In this document: piece by piece, positions 53,421 to 64,000 of the stretch
Position numbering within the stretch: position 1 is the first letter of the stretch
How the letters are laid out: each line of letters begins with the position of its first letter
Assembly (NCBI GenBank): GCA_030998225.1
Contig: JAPYXD010000403.1
Coordinates: forward strand, 2,542,001 to 2,606,000
Origin: Diplolepis rosae
Lineage: Eukaryota > Arthropoda > Insecta > Hymenoptera > Diplolepididae
Direction of reading: 5' to 3'
Length of the DNA stretch: 64,000 nucleotides
The notes under the pieces: model-generated
Seen by the model: only the letters and a program-made list of their open reading frames with translations
Databases searched by the model: none
What the model was told of the DNA's origin: nothing
Made by a program: the position numbers and the translations under genes

Positions 53421-54150
53421 CTATATTTTTCGTTTCTTATTCAATCGTCGCAAATTCAAGTTGTCATCTTTTTCGTCGGTATCTTCGTTGCCTTTGGAAT
53501 TACATTTGTTATGAATCCAACGTTTGCAAAATGTACATATTTTCTTAGTACTCGATTTCGTCGACTCTGCAAAGCAGGACATACACTTGTTTGATAAGTC
53601 TTTTGACTTCAGTATTAACATTTCAGAAACTACTTTTCTGTATTCAACAGGGTTAAAGTTCAAGTCAGAGGTAATTAAACTTGATATACAATATATGTAA
53701 TACATTACATACAAAGCGCAGTTGCTGGAATCGGTTTCCGCCTGATGTGGTCTATTTGTCATTTCCACTTTTTCCCATAGAATGTGTCTAAGATGCGAAA
53801 AAGCATTTGGTTCGCTGTAAAATCTGATATAGTCAAGGAAAGCTTGCATAACTCTATCTTCATCCACTGAATTCTTGAATGGATGTAAAATTGCTACCGT
53901 ACTCTCAATAATGTTGACACGTAATAAAGAACAGTGCCTTTCAAATACGTATGGTATGAGTAATTTTTCTTTGAGCGGGGTTTGGATTTTGAAAATTTCC
54001 GATTTCTGTACCTTTTATCTTCGCCGCAAAATTACCTATTGCTTTGTATGCAATGTCTGTCGGCATGTACGATATATTTTCATCCTTCCACTTGTCCATG
54101 CGTGTTACAGTGTAGCAATCTATTACCAGCGAATCGACCCACATATTAGA
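53421..54150 (-). pseudogene. Ulp1-like cysteine protease with C-terminal zinc finger
   Basis: Two adjacent minus-strand open frames joined by a frameshift near 53940. The N-terminal piece (54144-53941) begins WVDSLVIDCY, the start pattern of the Ulp1/C48 fold. The shifted stretch that follows (near 53935) contains an IPYVFERHC segment at the place of the catalytic His. The C-terminal piece (53867-53421) has HQAETDSSNCALYVMYY, matching the oxyanion Gln and catalytic Cys region. A PHD/RING-like finger follows (CMSC, CTFC, then HNKC, residues about 98-125), then a basic tail. The family removes SUMO or related modifiers and is also carried by some transposons. No upstream exons found. The Asp of the triad was not identified. 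Confidence 0.6.
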
Positions 54151-56005
54151 GTGTATGCAAGAATAGGAAAATCAAAAATGACAAAGTATTTCATTTAAAA
54201 AAATCACTATCGTTTTCTTGATATTTGGAAAAACATTGGCCTGAAAATTATCCATAAGATTTTCTTAAGTCGTAACAAGATTTTTTGTAGAGCATTTCAT
54301 GTTTTCAATGAAAAGTCTGTGATTAGGCTACAAATATGTAAGGTGAAAATATTTCTAACATAAAACTGAGAATGTCAATTTTAAACATGAATTTTATGTT
54401 TATCTCTTCTTAATAGAAAATAACTCTCTAATTGAAATTTTTTTAAATATTCGAAATTGATAAGAAGTATTGAAATTTGAAAGTTCAGATTTAAGCTTTG
54501 ATTTAAAAAAGTAAACATCTTTTCATTTTGTATATTGATTTAAATTTTAATTATTTATTGACATCAAATTTCACGGAAATTTTATTCTTAAAGAGTTCAA
54601 ATCCTTATAAAATTTTACAGGGTCCTTTAGATGTTTATTTCAGGCAGATTGTCCTCAAAATATCGACATAAAGAAGCGTTATTTCTCTAACTACATATTT
54701 CTTAAATTTAAAACCACGAATTTCACAAATAAATTAATGATGTAATATAGAAAATTCTAAAATGGCAATCATTTGAAAAGTTTTGAAGCAATCGAATTTA
54801 ACTTTAAGCAAAAAGGCACACAAACAAAAAATTGTAAACTGAAAAATAAAATATTTGAAGCAAAATAAACAAAAATGACAAAAATGAAACAAGTAAAAGT
54901 AAACTTACCACTTATTCTACCTTTTCTACTAAACTTCGGAGTACTAATATTATAAACTTTTTCGGCTCTGGAGTGAATCTGCAGTAAATCCGATTTTTTA
55001 AGCAGTATTTGAAGATGAACGCTTCCGTGATGGGCAAATCAACTACTTACACACTTAATCTTATATGAAAGCTTTGTGTTTAATTGCGTATACGATGCAA
55101 TAATACATATAGATCCTTTCCTTTTTAAGAGCACAATTTGATCCTCAACTAAAATGATAGTAAAGATGAATCGCGTGTATATGTATTTCATTGTAGAGGT
55201 TTATAGGGTGAAAAAGAAAGAAGCAGCGTTTTGGGCCATATATAAAGTAATCGTTTATTTGTTCCCAAAATAAGGTGGAAAAAGCCTTAAAGACAACACT
55301 TTCTAATGACATGAACATTTTCACCAATTTCTGCAGGAATCGGGTAGAAAATGACATTCAGAAAGAAATGTCTTTGATGCATAAAAAACCACCAAAAATT
55401 AAAAAAAAGGAAAAAACGTTTTGAACAATAACATAATTTAGAAAAATGAAAAATATTGGAGAAAATTGAAGTAACAAATAAATGGAGTGATCGTTAAAAA
55501 ATTTTCAAAGGTAGAAAAAGGCTTCAAAAGTGAGTAAACTTATGAAAGAATAAAGAAAGAAAATTTTGGAAGATTACTAAAACTACTTTCCCTGGTCTTC
55601 TTAAAAGATATTTTAACTAAACAATCGAAACACTTAATTATGATATAAATTATATATAACGTACAATAACGGCGCAACATTCAATAAAACTTTTAAAAAT
55701 ACGATGTACAATACAATTGAACAATTGACTTTTTTTTAGAAATAATCGCAACTCAATGACGCCATCGAATCACGGATAAAATTCTAATCCGGCTGGCGGT
55801 TCAGATTTGAACAAAAACAAACGGATAGGAAATAAAATAAATATAAATCTGACCTGCAGCTCGGGTTCAAACGAAGTAACCAAGTAGGAACTGAAAAGGA
55901 ACTAAAAACCGAATGAAAAATTGATTTCAGTATCAAATCTGAAACAGTAAACAAAAATAATTTTGAAATTTTTTTCGCACTTTAAAAAAAAAAAACAAGA
56001 AACAT
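54151..56005. other. No gene recognised
   Basis: AT-rich. Short frames on both strands, for example around 55145-55357, without family features. Confidence 0.4.
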
Positions 56006-58248
56006 TCATTCGCTTCCTTTATACAAAGTCAAAAGATTTGCTCTCTTTGGCAGCGGTTCATACACATTTTTTGATGTCATCTGTGACAACTGATCCTCAG
56101 TGAATTGGACGTTTCGAGCAGAATTTTCGTTTTCTTTTGCTGCTGACTTAGCTACAGTTAACGCGCTGATAGATTCATTAGACAATCTGTTACGTTTTTC
56201 GTCGAGATGGCTGGCAACAAAGAAAACGTTCTTTCCGCAGGTGCATTGGAGTGTGGCAAGGAACGAATGCATCCTACCACAAATCTTAAATGTGGAAACA
56301 ATTCATTTCTGTCCGCGCCTCTGTGTGAAAGAACCGTTTTCCACATTGAATCAAAACTGAGAATGTTTAATTCGGGCTGAGAATTAAACTTCAGTTGAAG
56401 ATGACGCCATTCATTAAACAAAGCAACTTCATTGAATTCTCCAAACTTGGAAGCAAAATATTTAACGTCATCGAAACTGATTTTTCTATCATCGTCGATC
56501 AAAGCTCGGTCTACACTGAAAACAACTAAGCGACTGTAAAATTCATCATTGATGTAATATAATCTTTCTAATATTTTTGTAAAAGCTTCTACATAAAAAT
56601 TAAGGCAATTTTGACGGATCTCTTGGATGACTGCTGCGTTTGCTCCGATATCCCGAGACAATTCGTCCAAGATTTCGTCGCAGTCAGGTCCGAAAGAAAC
56701 TGCGTCCAAAGATATTTGATTTTGACTTAAAGAAACATCTACTTTGTTAATGGCCAAAAAAGGTAAAATTGCTGGCTTTAAAAAATGTCTGGCGATGAAT
56801 TTTAAAAATTGAAAAGATTTTGAGTGAAGCTCATGAACTCTTGTCTCTGAACTTTGAAAATATACATTGATTTTGTTGAACTGGCATAAAATGTATTGCA
56901 AAAAAGTTAAATATGCCTTGGTTTTTGAATCGAATAATTGATCTTTTATTTACTCGAAAACTTAATTTTTTTCTGAAACACATAATTCTCTAAAATAATA
57001 TAAAAGGGAATCATATAATTCAAGCACTCTTTTGATGCAATCATGTCGAACAAGCCATTTCGTAATCGCGTAGTCAAGAATTTTCAAAGATGTTCCTTGA
57101 AGAGCGGAAGTAATGTGCTCGAACGCCTCCGATCGTTTCGTGCTGTTGATGTGGTGAACAATCGATTGCAGAAGCTTCTCGATATACGATGGGATATTTT
57201 TGCAAGCATCTTTTGCAATCAATGCTAGTTTGTGACAAATGCATGGAATGAAGATAATTAAGGGATTTTCTTTGAGAATCAGAGTTTTGAAAGACTTGAT
57301 ATTTCCTACCATAACTGAAGCATTGTCACAAGAGACTGCCAAAATATTTGAAAAAGGAATATTATTCTCGGACATGTATTGTTTAAAAGCACCAAAGAGA
57401 TCTTCCGCTTTTAATTTAGTCGAATCTAATTCAATAAGTCTCGGCAATCCCATCGCAGTTTCGAGAGTTTTCGGATCGACAAACCTAACAAGGAATGACA
57501 TCCACTTCACGGAGCCGTTCGGATCAGTTGTCTCGTCAATATATACCGTAAATTTTACTCTTTGCAGAATTTCGATCAAACGTGATTCCTCGCATGGCGC
57601 CAAAAAGTTCCTGACTAAAGCAAAAACTTTCGTTGCACCTGCGGTCATTTTTTGAAGGTTTGCAGGGTCTGTTTCTTGGAAAAATTTGAGAAATTTGGGC
57701 ATTGTTCGATACGTCGTGTTAGTATCGCATCCCAACTGAACAAATTCAACCTCGCGAGTTTTCAAACGAATATTGAAGGAATTTTCCGACTCATAAATGA
57801 CTTCCGCCGATAAGTCATCCAGAGTTTTCAAGCCTGTTTCTTTACATTCTTGCACGTGATCGGGCATTTCAGCGTGACGAACAACATTACCAACACCACA
57901 TGCGCAAGACCTTTCAACTTGACATAAAGTGCAACGAAACTTGCTTTCGTCCTCAGGCACCGCTTGCAACCAAGAGTTAAACCGGACATCTTGCAAACAC
58001 TTGAGTGAAAATTTTTGAAATTTGTTATCTTTACCTTCGTTATGGTTCAAATTTTTCTGATGAGTTTTTGATTCTACGTGACTTTGAAACCTTTTCATGC
58101 TTACAGCAAGTAATTCTTGATTGCGAATGGTGCAGAGAACCTTTTTTCCATCATCATGGACTTCTTGGAGAAAGGGATATCCCTTTATCAAGGACGTAAT
58201 CAATCGCCTCTGCTTCTTCGCTGGACCTGCGTTGTCTCCTGTGGACAT
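56006..58248 (-). pseudogene. hAT-family transposase, broken
   Basis: One frame runs from an ATG at 58248 to about 56160, interrupted only by TAA at 56962-56964 and TAA at 56950-56952. After a one-base shift near 56215 the C-terminus continues to 56006. Zinc-finger-like segments lie near residues 38-66 (C, then HVESKTH) and 105-130 (CTLC, then H). The catalytic part has VYIDETTDPNG (first Asp, near residue 235), VSCDNASVMVG (second Asp, near 310) and CICHKLALIAKD. The C-terminal dimerisation region has FPHLRFVVGCIRSLP and NAPAERTFSLL. These are hAT hallmarks. Element ends and the 8-bp duplication were not located. Confidence 0.85.
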
Positions 58249-60239
58249 CTTGGATCACTTCACCAGTTTGTTTGAACCAGTTGACTTTTCGAGATGTTTT
58301 TGGCTATATATATAATCACAATACACAGATCGCTTTTTTCACAAATAGATTTTGAAAAAATAAGAAATCTTGGTTGGCAGTTGCGTTGTTTGCTTTTATC
58401 TAATTTCGTTGTTTACAAGCCTTTCATCAAGCAAAAGTACGCATCAACTTTCAACATCCTTTATTGAGATCCACTGAAATTGGCAGAAAAAACAAAACCC
58501 TGTCGACGAATATTTCAGGATCGACGAAGAGGTCAAAGATGCACTTAAATCCAAAAATTGGTCAACCTACCTCTTTCAGAGTTTCCGCCATCTCGGAAAA
58601 ATGGGTGAATTTTGTGTTTTTTTCTTAATTATCTCTGTGAATATTGAGTTTACGAAAAAATGTTACGATAGTCAATTTGTGAGGGATAAAAATTCCCACA
58701 AATCATATAGTAAGACATTTTTTTATATTGGGATTATTTGCATGTTATTAGCAAATTTTCTCTAAAAATGCACTATTTTCGCATTTTTCATAATTTTAAT
58801 TTTTGCCGATGTAGTAACGCTTCACATAAGAAATGTTGTGCGTCCAATAAATAAGTTAAACAACAAATGTTATGGAAAAAAGCGAATATAATTATGGAAA
58901 TTCCTTTTAATCTGGGCAGTACACACCTCTCAGTTATTTTAAATTCCGTACTCACTTGTTGTATTTTCGATTAATTCAATTTCTTTTAATGTGGCCATAA
59001 CATATGTCCACTTACATGGTTTCTATTCCTTCTTGTGGAACATAAGTTTGGAAATTATTATACAATGTCTTTTAAGTTTCTCTACCATAACCATAACGGT
59101 GGAATAATTTTAATTCTAATACTTTATATTTTTTAAACAAATTTATGTGTTTAAATAAATGATTGTTTCATATTAACTAATAATTATAAATTCAACGTTA
59201 CAATAAATAATTAATCATGGTTAAACATTGAATAAAATTACGTTTGAAGTGATTAAAATACGACAAATGAATGAAAAAAAAAATATATAATTTCAATTTG
59301 GTGTCACGTCTTGAAAGTGACATTATTCTATTTCTTTCTATTCTTTCTGTCGTACTCCTCCACTTTTTAATTCCTCCTAATAAGTTTTCATTAAATTTTG
59401 GTGAGTTCATTGAAAGAAGAAGGTTTTCATTTTTTTACATTCTCGTCATCTATGAGAAGGTATTGGTTTTATATGAAAAATCACTTTCAGGATTTTTATC
59501 GAATCTTTGTTTTAAGGCCCCTCCGAATCAGAAGAAAGGTTTTATACTCGATAACTCCCCATAGAATAATCTGATTGAATTGAGCTTTGGCATAAATTAT
59601 CAGACCCGAAAAATTAAGCTGGACAAGTTCGTTCCATAAATGCCTGTATCTCCAACTCTTAAACAGATCTATAAACTTCACGGAAGTATTTTTTTCCGTG
59701 TAGGAAATTATTTGCCTAAATGAGGTTTACAAATTACTAGCAGGACATTTTTTGACAAGATGCATATTTTATGTTTCAGTTTTAAAAAACCAGTATTGAA
59801 AATATAAAATTCTATTTTCTGACCAAAATATGTAATGCAACTTGAGAAATTAGCAAATTTTATTGATTTTAAATTTCAACATGTTTGTGTCCAAGATACA
59901 TAGAATTGTGGTTTCAAAATTTGAGAAATAGTAGAGAAGGTGAAATCGGACGTAGATGGACGACTTTTGGTTCAAAGAATAGAAAAAAGTTTAATTTCAG
60001 TAAAATCAGTGGAGGAAATTTTTTAATTATCAAAACCAAAAGTAATCTATCTCCGTCCGTTGTCATCTTCTCCACCAATTTCGAAAGTCTGAGAACAAAA
60101 TTTAATGTATTTTCGACACAAACATGTAGAAACTGGACCAATATGCTTACATGAACTTGCTGCATTTCTGAAGTATGACATGCCTTTAAAAACCATCTAC
60201 GAATGTTCTCCTTTTTGAGATATTTGGAGGGAAATACAT
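58249..60239. other. No gene recognised; one repeat A unit
   Basis: Mostly AT-rich sequence. 59700-59835 is a unit of the repeat A sub-repeat family (TTTGCCTAAATGAGGTTTAC, CCAGTATTGAAAA, CAAAATATGTAA), like 41660-41780. Open frames here have no family features. Confidence 0.45.
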
Positions 60240-60259
60240 TTTTTTATTAATGTTAATTA

Positions 60260-60963
60260 TTGGAATATTTGACCGAGCGCGATTGATAGTATTTCAGATT
60301 CCGAATTTTCCTGAATTCTTCTCTTCTTACCGGGCTTTATTTATGTTTTGAGGAAGCGAGGAGAATAAGGAGAAGTGGGACGAGTCGTACTCGCGTGCTT
60401 CTCACTGACAGGAGGTGCTTCTGTAGTTGTGACTGCGTCGGTATCAGATCTGAGCACACTGTCTAAGAATATCCACCTTGTCATGTTGAACTGGTGATGA
60501 AACATTATCGTGAAGATTCTCGATCATATCATGTACCAAGTCGTTTTTATGTTCCAGCGTTGTCTGAATTTCATTATTACGCTTCTTATTTGCTGTATTC
60601 AATAATTTAACTTTCATTACTTTTATTGCGCTTTTGTTTCTGGTAAATGCTTTAAACTGAAGTTTGTTTAAGATACGCTTAATTTTTGTTTTGAAAATTT
60701 TATTTTTTTGTTGGGTCTTGCTAATAAACGTGGATTTTTTATCTACAACTTTTCTATAATTCCTATCTACCTTTTTCTTTTGTATTTCAATTATCTTATT
60801 TGCAACATTTACTATTTTTTGTCCCGTGTAAACGCTGTATTGTTTTTTTTGTTTTTAGAGCTTGGATACCTTTTCTCTTTCTCCCCCATTTTTCTATTTC
60901 AAATGGATTAGATGCTGCTTCGGGATACAGTGGCTTTACCTGAATCCGTATGATTAATATGTC
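60260..60963 (-). pseudogene. Downstream part of the MULE-like gene, frameshifted
   Basis: Immediately after the stop of the transposase frame the minus strand stays coding-like in successive frames. First comes a piece with NPFEIEKWGRKRKG (near 60900). Then about 120 codons without a stop from 60845 to 60480 form a basic Lys/Asn/Ile-rich segment (KKKVDRNYRKVVDKKS, NKKRNNEIQTTLEHK), followed by a Thr/Ser/Pro-rich tail (to about 60360) in a third frame. The open stretch has no ATG at its start, so it is easy to miss. It is probably the C-terminal half of the protein encoded at 60991-63335, broken by single-base shifts. Alternatively it could be separate exons. No catalytic motif is visible here. 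Confidence 0.4.
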
Positions 60964-60990
60964 ACTTAAATTCAAATTTTGTTCTGATAC

Positions 60991-63335
60991 TCATCGTCTG
61001 CTGTATTTCACTATTTCGCGTGTTGCTTCTCCAATCAATTTATCTTTCTGCTTCCTTAAAACGATATCTTGATATACTCTTACATGAGCTTCAGAGTATG
61101 AGTTACTTACACGTGAAATATTTTCATCTACAATGTGTAAGAGTATACCCGTACAGAGAGGCGCATAAGATAGTACTGTCTTGACAAAATAGCTGCCGAA
61201 GTCGTAACTCCCAGTAACTGCGTGGTATTCATCAGTTACTGCCAAGGATGATTCGTCATCAATTGAGTCCTTTGCAAATATACATTTTTTCCAGTAGTAT
61301 TCATAAAATTTGGAATTCTCGTAAACGGTGTTACCAGATTTATGCAAATCATAAAACTCTTCTTGAATTTCCCGACACAACTCTTCCTTTTCTGAATTTT
61401 TAATAACGTCTTCAATTTCTCCTTTACTCTTATTTTTGGCAGCTGATAAATATATTAATGCAGCCAGAGCTTTCGTTGCATCCCTTTCAAGTATCACATG
61501 CAAAATGTCATCAAAGACCACATCCAACTCCTGCATTGTTCTGCACATTATTATAAGGGCCGAGCATTTCATCAAAAAATTTTTCATACATTTCAGCTCC
61601 GGCATATCTTTCTCTATGGCTTTTGCAATTCGTAGCAATAAATGAGCGTTACATGTCAGTATGAAAGTAATCTTTGGCGGCATAAGTTTACTTTCCATCA
61701 AGTAGCTCCACGCTACATCTAGGTAATCTCTTATGCTCATACCATCGTTCCACTCAAACAGTATGCTGTTAATAAATACCCAGCTGCAATCAGTTACAAC
61801 TGCTTTAACAATTGGCCATTTATTTATTGTTTTCAATACAAATACTTTAAACGTTTTCAAAACTGTTGCAACTAATGGGATATCATGCTCTGCTGTAATG
61901 AATGCGAACAATGGTATTGTTGATTTACGTGTTCTAAAAACCATTGCATAATAGTATATTGCTTTACATTTCAAAAATTGCGGTTTTCGACATCTCGACG
62001 ATGTTGCATCTAGGTGCAATACTCTAGCCATCACTTCAACGCACGCCATCAGTTGTTCCTCGGTATACATTACAATTCGTAAAGGAAGCGAGAATTCTCT
62101 TACCGCAGGATCTGCTTTTTCATGCTGTTTCATCCAAAGTTAAACAATGTCTTCAATATCTATTGAGTTCAAACGCAGTCTATTTTTACAACGTTGTTCG
62201 GACTTTATGTTGTGCAAAATTGTCAATCTTCTAGCATTTTGAACGTTTCCATCCATTGCAAGTTCTTTATTGATTCTTTCATTTTCTTTTGTCTGATACA
62301 TCCTGGCCGATCTGTATTTCAGCAATTTTTTTAATTCTTTGCATTTAGGGCCTCTTACTTGTTTAAAAGGTTTTACTGCACTACTTCCATGGCTGTTGAT
62401 CATTTCTTTGTTACTGCAAACATGTATTTCCATATAATTTTTATCTACTTCAAATATGTCAAATCTGAACATTGCGTTATGACTTGGAATGGCAAAATAC
62501 GCGTAAGCAACAATATGGCTTTGTTCGTTGCCTCGTATTCCTCCATAAAAACGTACAGGGAATGGTCATCTTAATTCGTCTCGTAATATTTGATCAATTG
62601 CATTCCTCAGAAAGCCACCGCTGAGATAATAATCTTTACCATCGTAATCTGCCACTTCCTCTGTCATTATAGAAACAATTCCAAAATTAAATGTATAATG
62701 AACTTTATTGTTCGTCTTTCTTGATTTTTTTGGTTTATATTCATCTTCTGAGGTCATTTTATCTTCCGAACTCTCTACAATAACTTCCTCAGCTAATTCA
62801 TTTGTTCCACTACCTTTTTCTGTGCGTTTTGTTGAACGATATTTTTTATATACTTTGGGAACTTCACTGTTTTCCTTATCACTGAATTCAAAAACATCTG
62901 CCATAGAACGTACTCCTTTGTCTCCTGTGTCGATTTTATAGGCTACATTTGTAAATTTATCGTCGATGTTAGAAAAGTTATCATGAATCATAAGATAATC
63001 CTCATTGAGTTTTATATATTTGATACTGTTCTGATCAAGTGGAGAACTTTCGTCGCATGAAAAAGATTTTTGTTCAGTACCAGGCTCGTTAGTTGTGTCA
63101 TCATGAACTTCATCTACTTTTGAAATTGTTGTCCGTTCTTCTAAAACTTGAAAACGTTCTCTTCCCGTCTCTTCAGTGTATAAAAGATAGTAAGTGTCAT
63201 TTGCATTACTGTCTTCATCATTTGGACGATAAATGCATCTACAAATATCACTACTTTCAATAAAACTGATGTTTTCCTTTGCTAAGTCTTTTTCAGTACG
63301 TAAAATACAGAGAACTACAGTCACCTGATATAATT
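60991..63335 (-). pseudogene. MULE-like transposase, two in-frame stops
   Basis: A single frame of about 780 codons, interrupted only by TGA at 62566-62568 and TAA at 62140-62142. The N-terminal third is acidic and Ser/Thr-rich with no known domain. The segment after the TGA (FPVRFYGGIRG, near 62550) leads into a basic region (KQVRGPKCKELKKLLKYR). The last 380 codons carry a MULE-type catalytic pattern: LHLDATSS (Asp at residue 42 of that part), AVVTDCSWVFINS (Asp at 115) and CNAHLLL (C-x2-H at 161-164), with a helical region after it. MULE transposases move Mutator-like and foldback (NOF) elements. The final Glu was not placed. Calling it NOF-like is inference. Confidence 0.6.
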
Positions 63336-63373
63336 CTGTAAAAAATAGATTACTCTAAATCTGTGCTTTTACC

Positions 63374-64000
63374 GCCTCGTAATATGTCTCTGATGTAATC
63401 TTCTGCGCTTTGGTAACTCTTAGTAGATAAGCACCTTAATGGATTTTTTATAACATTATCCCAGTTGTCTTTAGCACAGCTGTAAATCTCTTTCTCTATT
63501 TCGCTGTGTTTTGTTTCGAGTAATGTATACTATTTTTCATAGCCTCAAAGGAGGCGCTATAAAAAATCTTTTTGTACTGTATGTGTTCTTTTACTTTGAA
63601 AAAAGGACAAAATTTTGCACTGTGCTCATTCATGCTCTTATGTGATGTGTCATGCGACAGATCAATAATTTTTTCACTGTTGCTTGTATCGTTTGTTATA
63701 GCATCTCAAATTACATCATTTTGTGCGTTTTTTTTAAAGTTAGTCTATATTCCTTTCGCAAATTTTCAGCATACCTTTTATGCTTTTCGCACTTTTTGTA
63801 ACACAATCTTCACTACTTCCTACACATTTAGTACCGTTTTCTACGTTTTTATGTATACACTGTTTATTAACGTGACCTTCTTGTGTTTTTGATTTGCATC
63901 TTTTCACGTTATGATCTCCATATATGTTTCCATTTTTGCCGTTCGTCCTGTTCATTTTATTTGTTTGCGTGCAGTTACGTATCCCTTTATTAGATCTTGT
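63374..64000 (-). pseudogene. Upstream coding-like region of the MULE-like gene, reaching the window edge
   Basis: Three coding-like minus-strand stretches in different frames: 63955-63740 (Lys/Cys/His-rich, with CKSKTQEGHVNKQC and CVGSSEDC), about 63695-63515 (SEKIIDLSHDTSHKS, then FCPFFKVKEHIQYKK) and about 63515-63374 (EIEKEIYSCAKDNWDNV). The Cys/His spacing could be a zinc-binding DNA-recognition module, as is common at the N-terminus of transposases. The last stretch is separated from the main frame by 63336-63372, which has GT and AG at its ends but is only 37 nt. The region runs off the window. Confidence 0.4.

Noticed and set aside
57043..58315. Plus-strand frames opposite the hAT transposase
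   Set aside because: The minus strand carries the conserved hAT motifs in a long continuous frame.
63336..63372. A 37-nt intron with GT and AG ends in the MULE-like gene
   Set aside because: It would restore the frame, but it is shorter than introns normally spliced in animals. More likely a broken join.

Overview
The window looks like transposon-dense, AT-rich arthropod (most likely insect) chromatin. The evidence is the families present: Ty3/Gypsy LTR elements with lysine-tRNA primer sites, Tc1/mariner elements with TA target duplications, a hAT transposase, a MULE-type transposase, many small inverted-repeat elements and several satellite families. No complete host gene is visible. One possible terminal host exon lies at 44767-44990. 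The species cannot be read from the sequence.

Layout: 1-7.4 kb holds degenerate tandem repeats, a broken mariner (5.1-6.0 kb) and a palindromic small element (6.2-6.65 kb). 7.4-12 kb holds a minus-strand LTR element (here G0) with gag and protease remnants, no reverse transcriptase, an intact primer site and a GC-rich 3' ORF. 12.7-18.9 kb holds two internally deleted members of one Tc1/mariner family, a small element, a retroelement scrap and the first copy of a 210-bp double-hairpin repeat. 17.9-29.3 kb holds a decayed minus-strand Gypsy element (G1) whose 3' end is cut by a foldback element and which faces a second LTR in inverted orientation. 32-41.9 kb is a nested stack: a 154-bp satellite and a second repeat family, each interrupted by a 1121-bp inverted-repeat element, and a young Gypsy element (G2) with apparently identical 397-bp LTRs. 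42-52 kb holds a broken mariner, Gypsy remnants (G4, G3) and GC-rich palindromic repeats. 53.4-64 kb holds, all on the minus strand, a Ulp1-protease-like pseudogene, a hAT pseudogene and a MULE-like transposase gene open over about 780 codons except for two stops.

How the parts relate: G2, both 1121-bp elements and one Tc1/mariner copy sit inside repeats whose uninterrupted versions are also in the window, so insertion order and target duplications can be read directly. Most other coding material is broken by stops or single-base shifts, often at runs of A. The most interesting candidates are the MULE-like gene with a possibly related Ulp1/zinc-finger piece, the double-hairpin repeats sharing a terminal TACTATT motif, and the 1121-bp element that appears to duplicate a CG dinucleotide.
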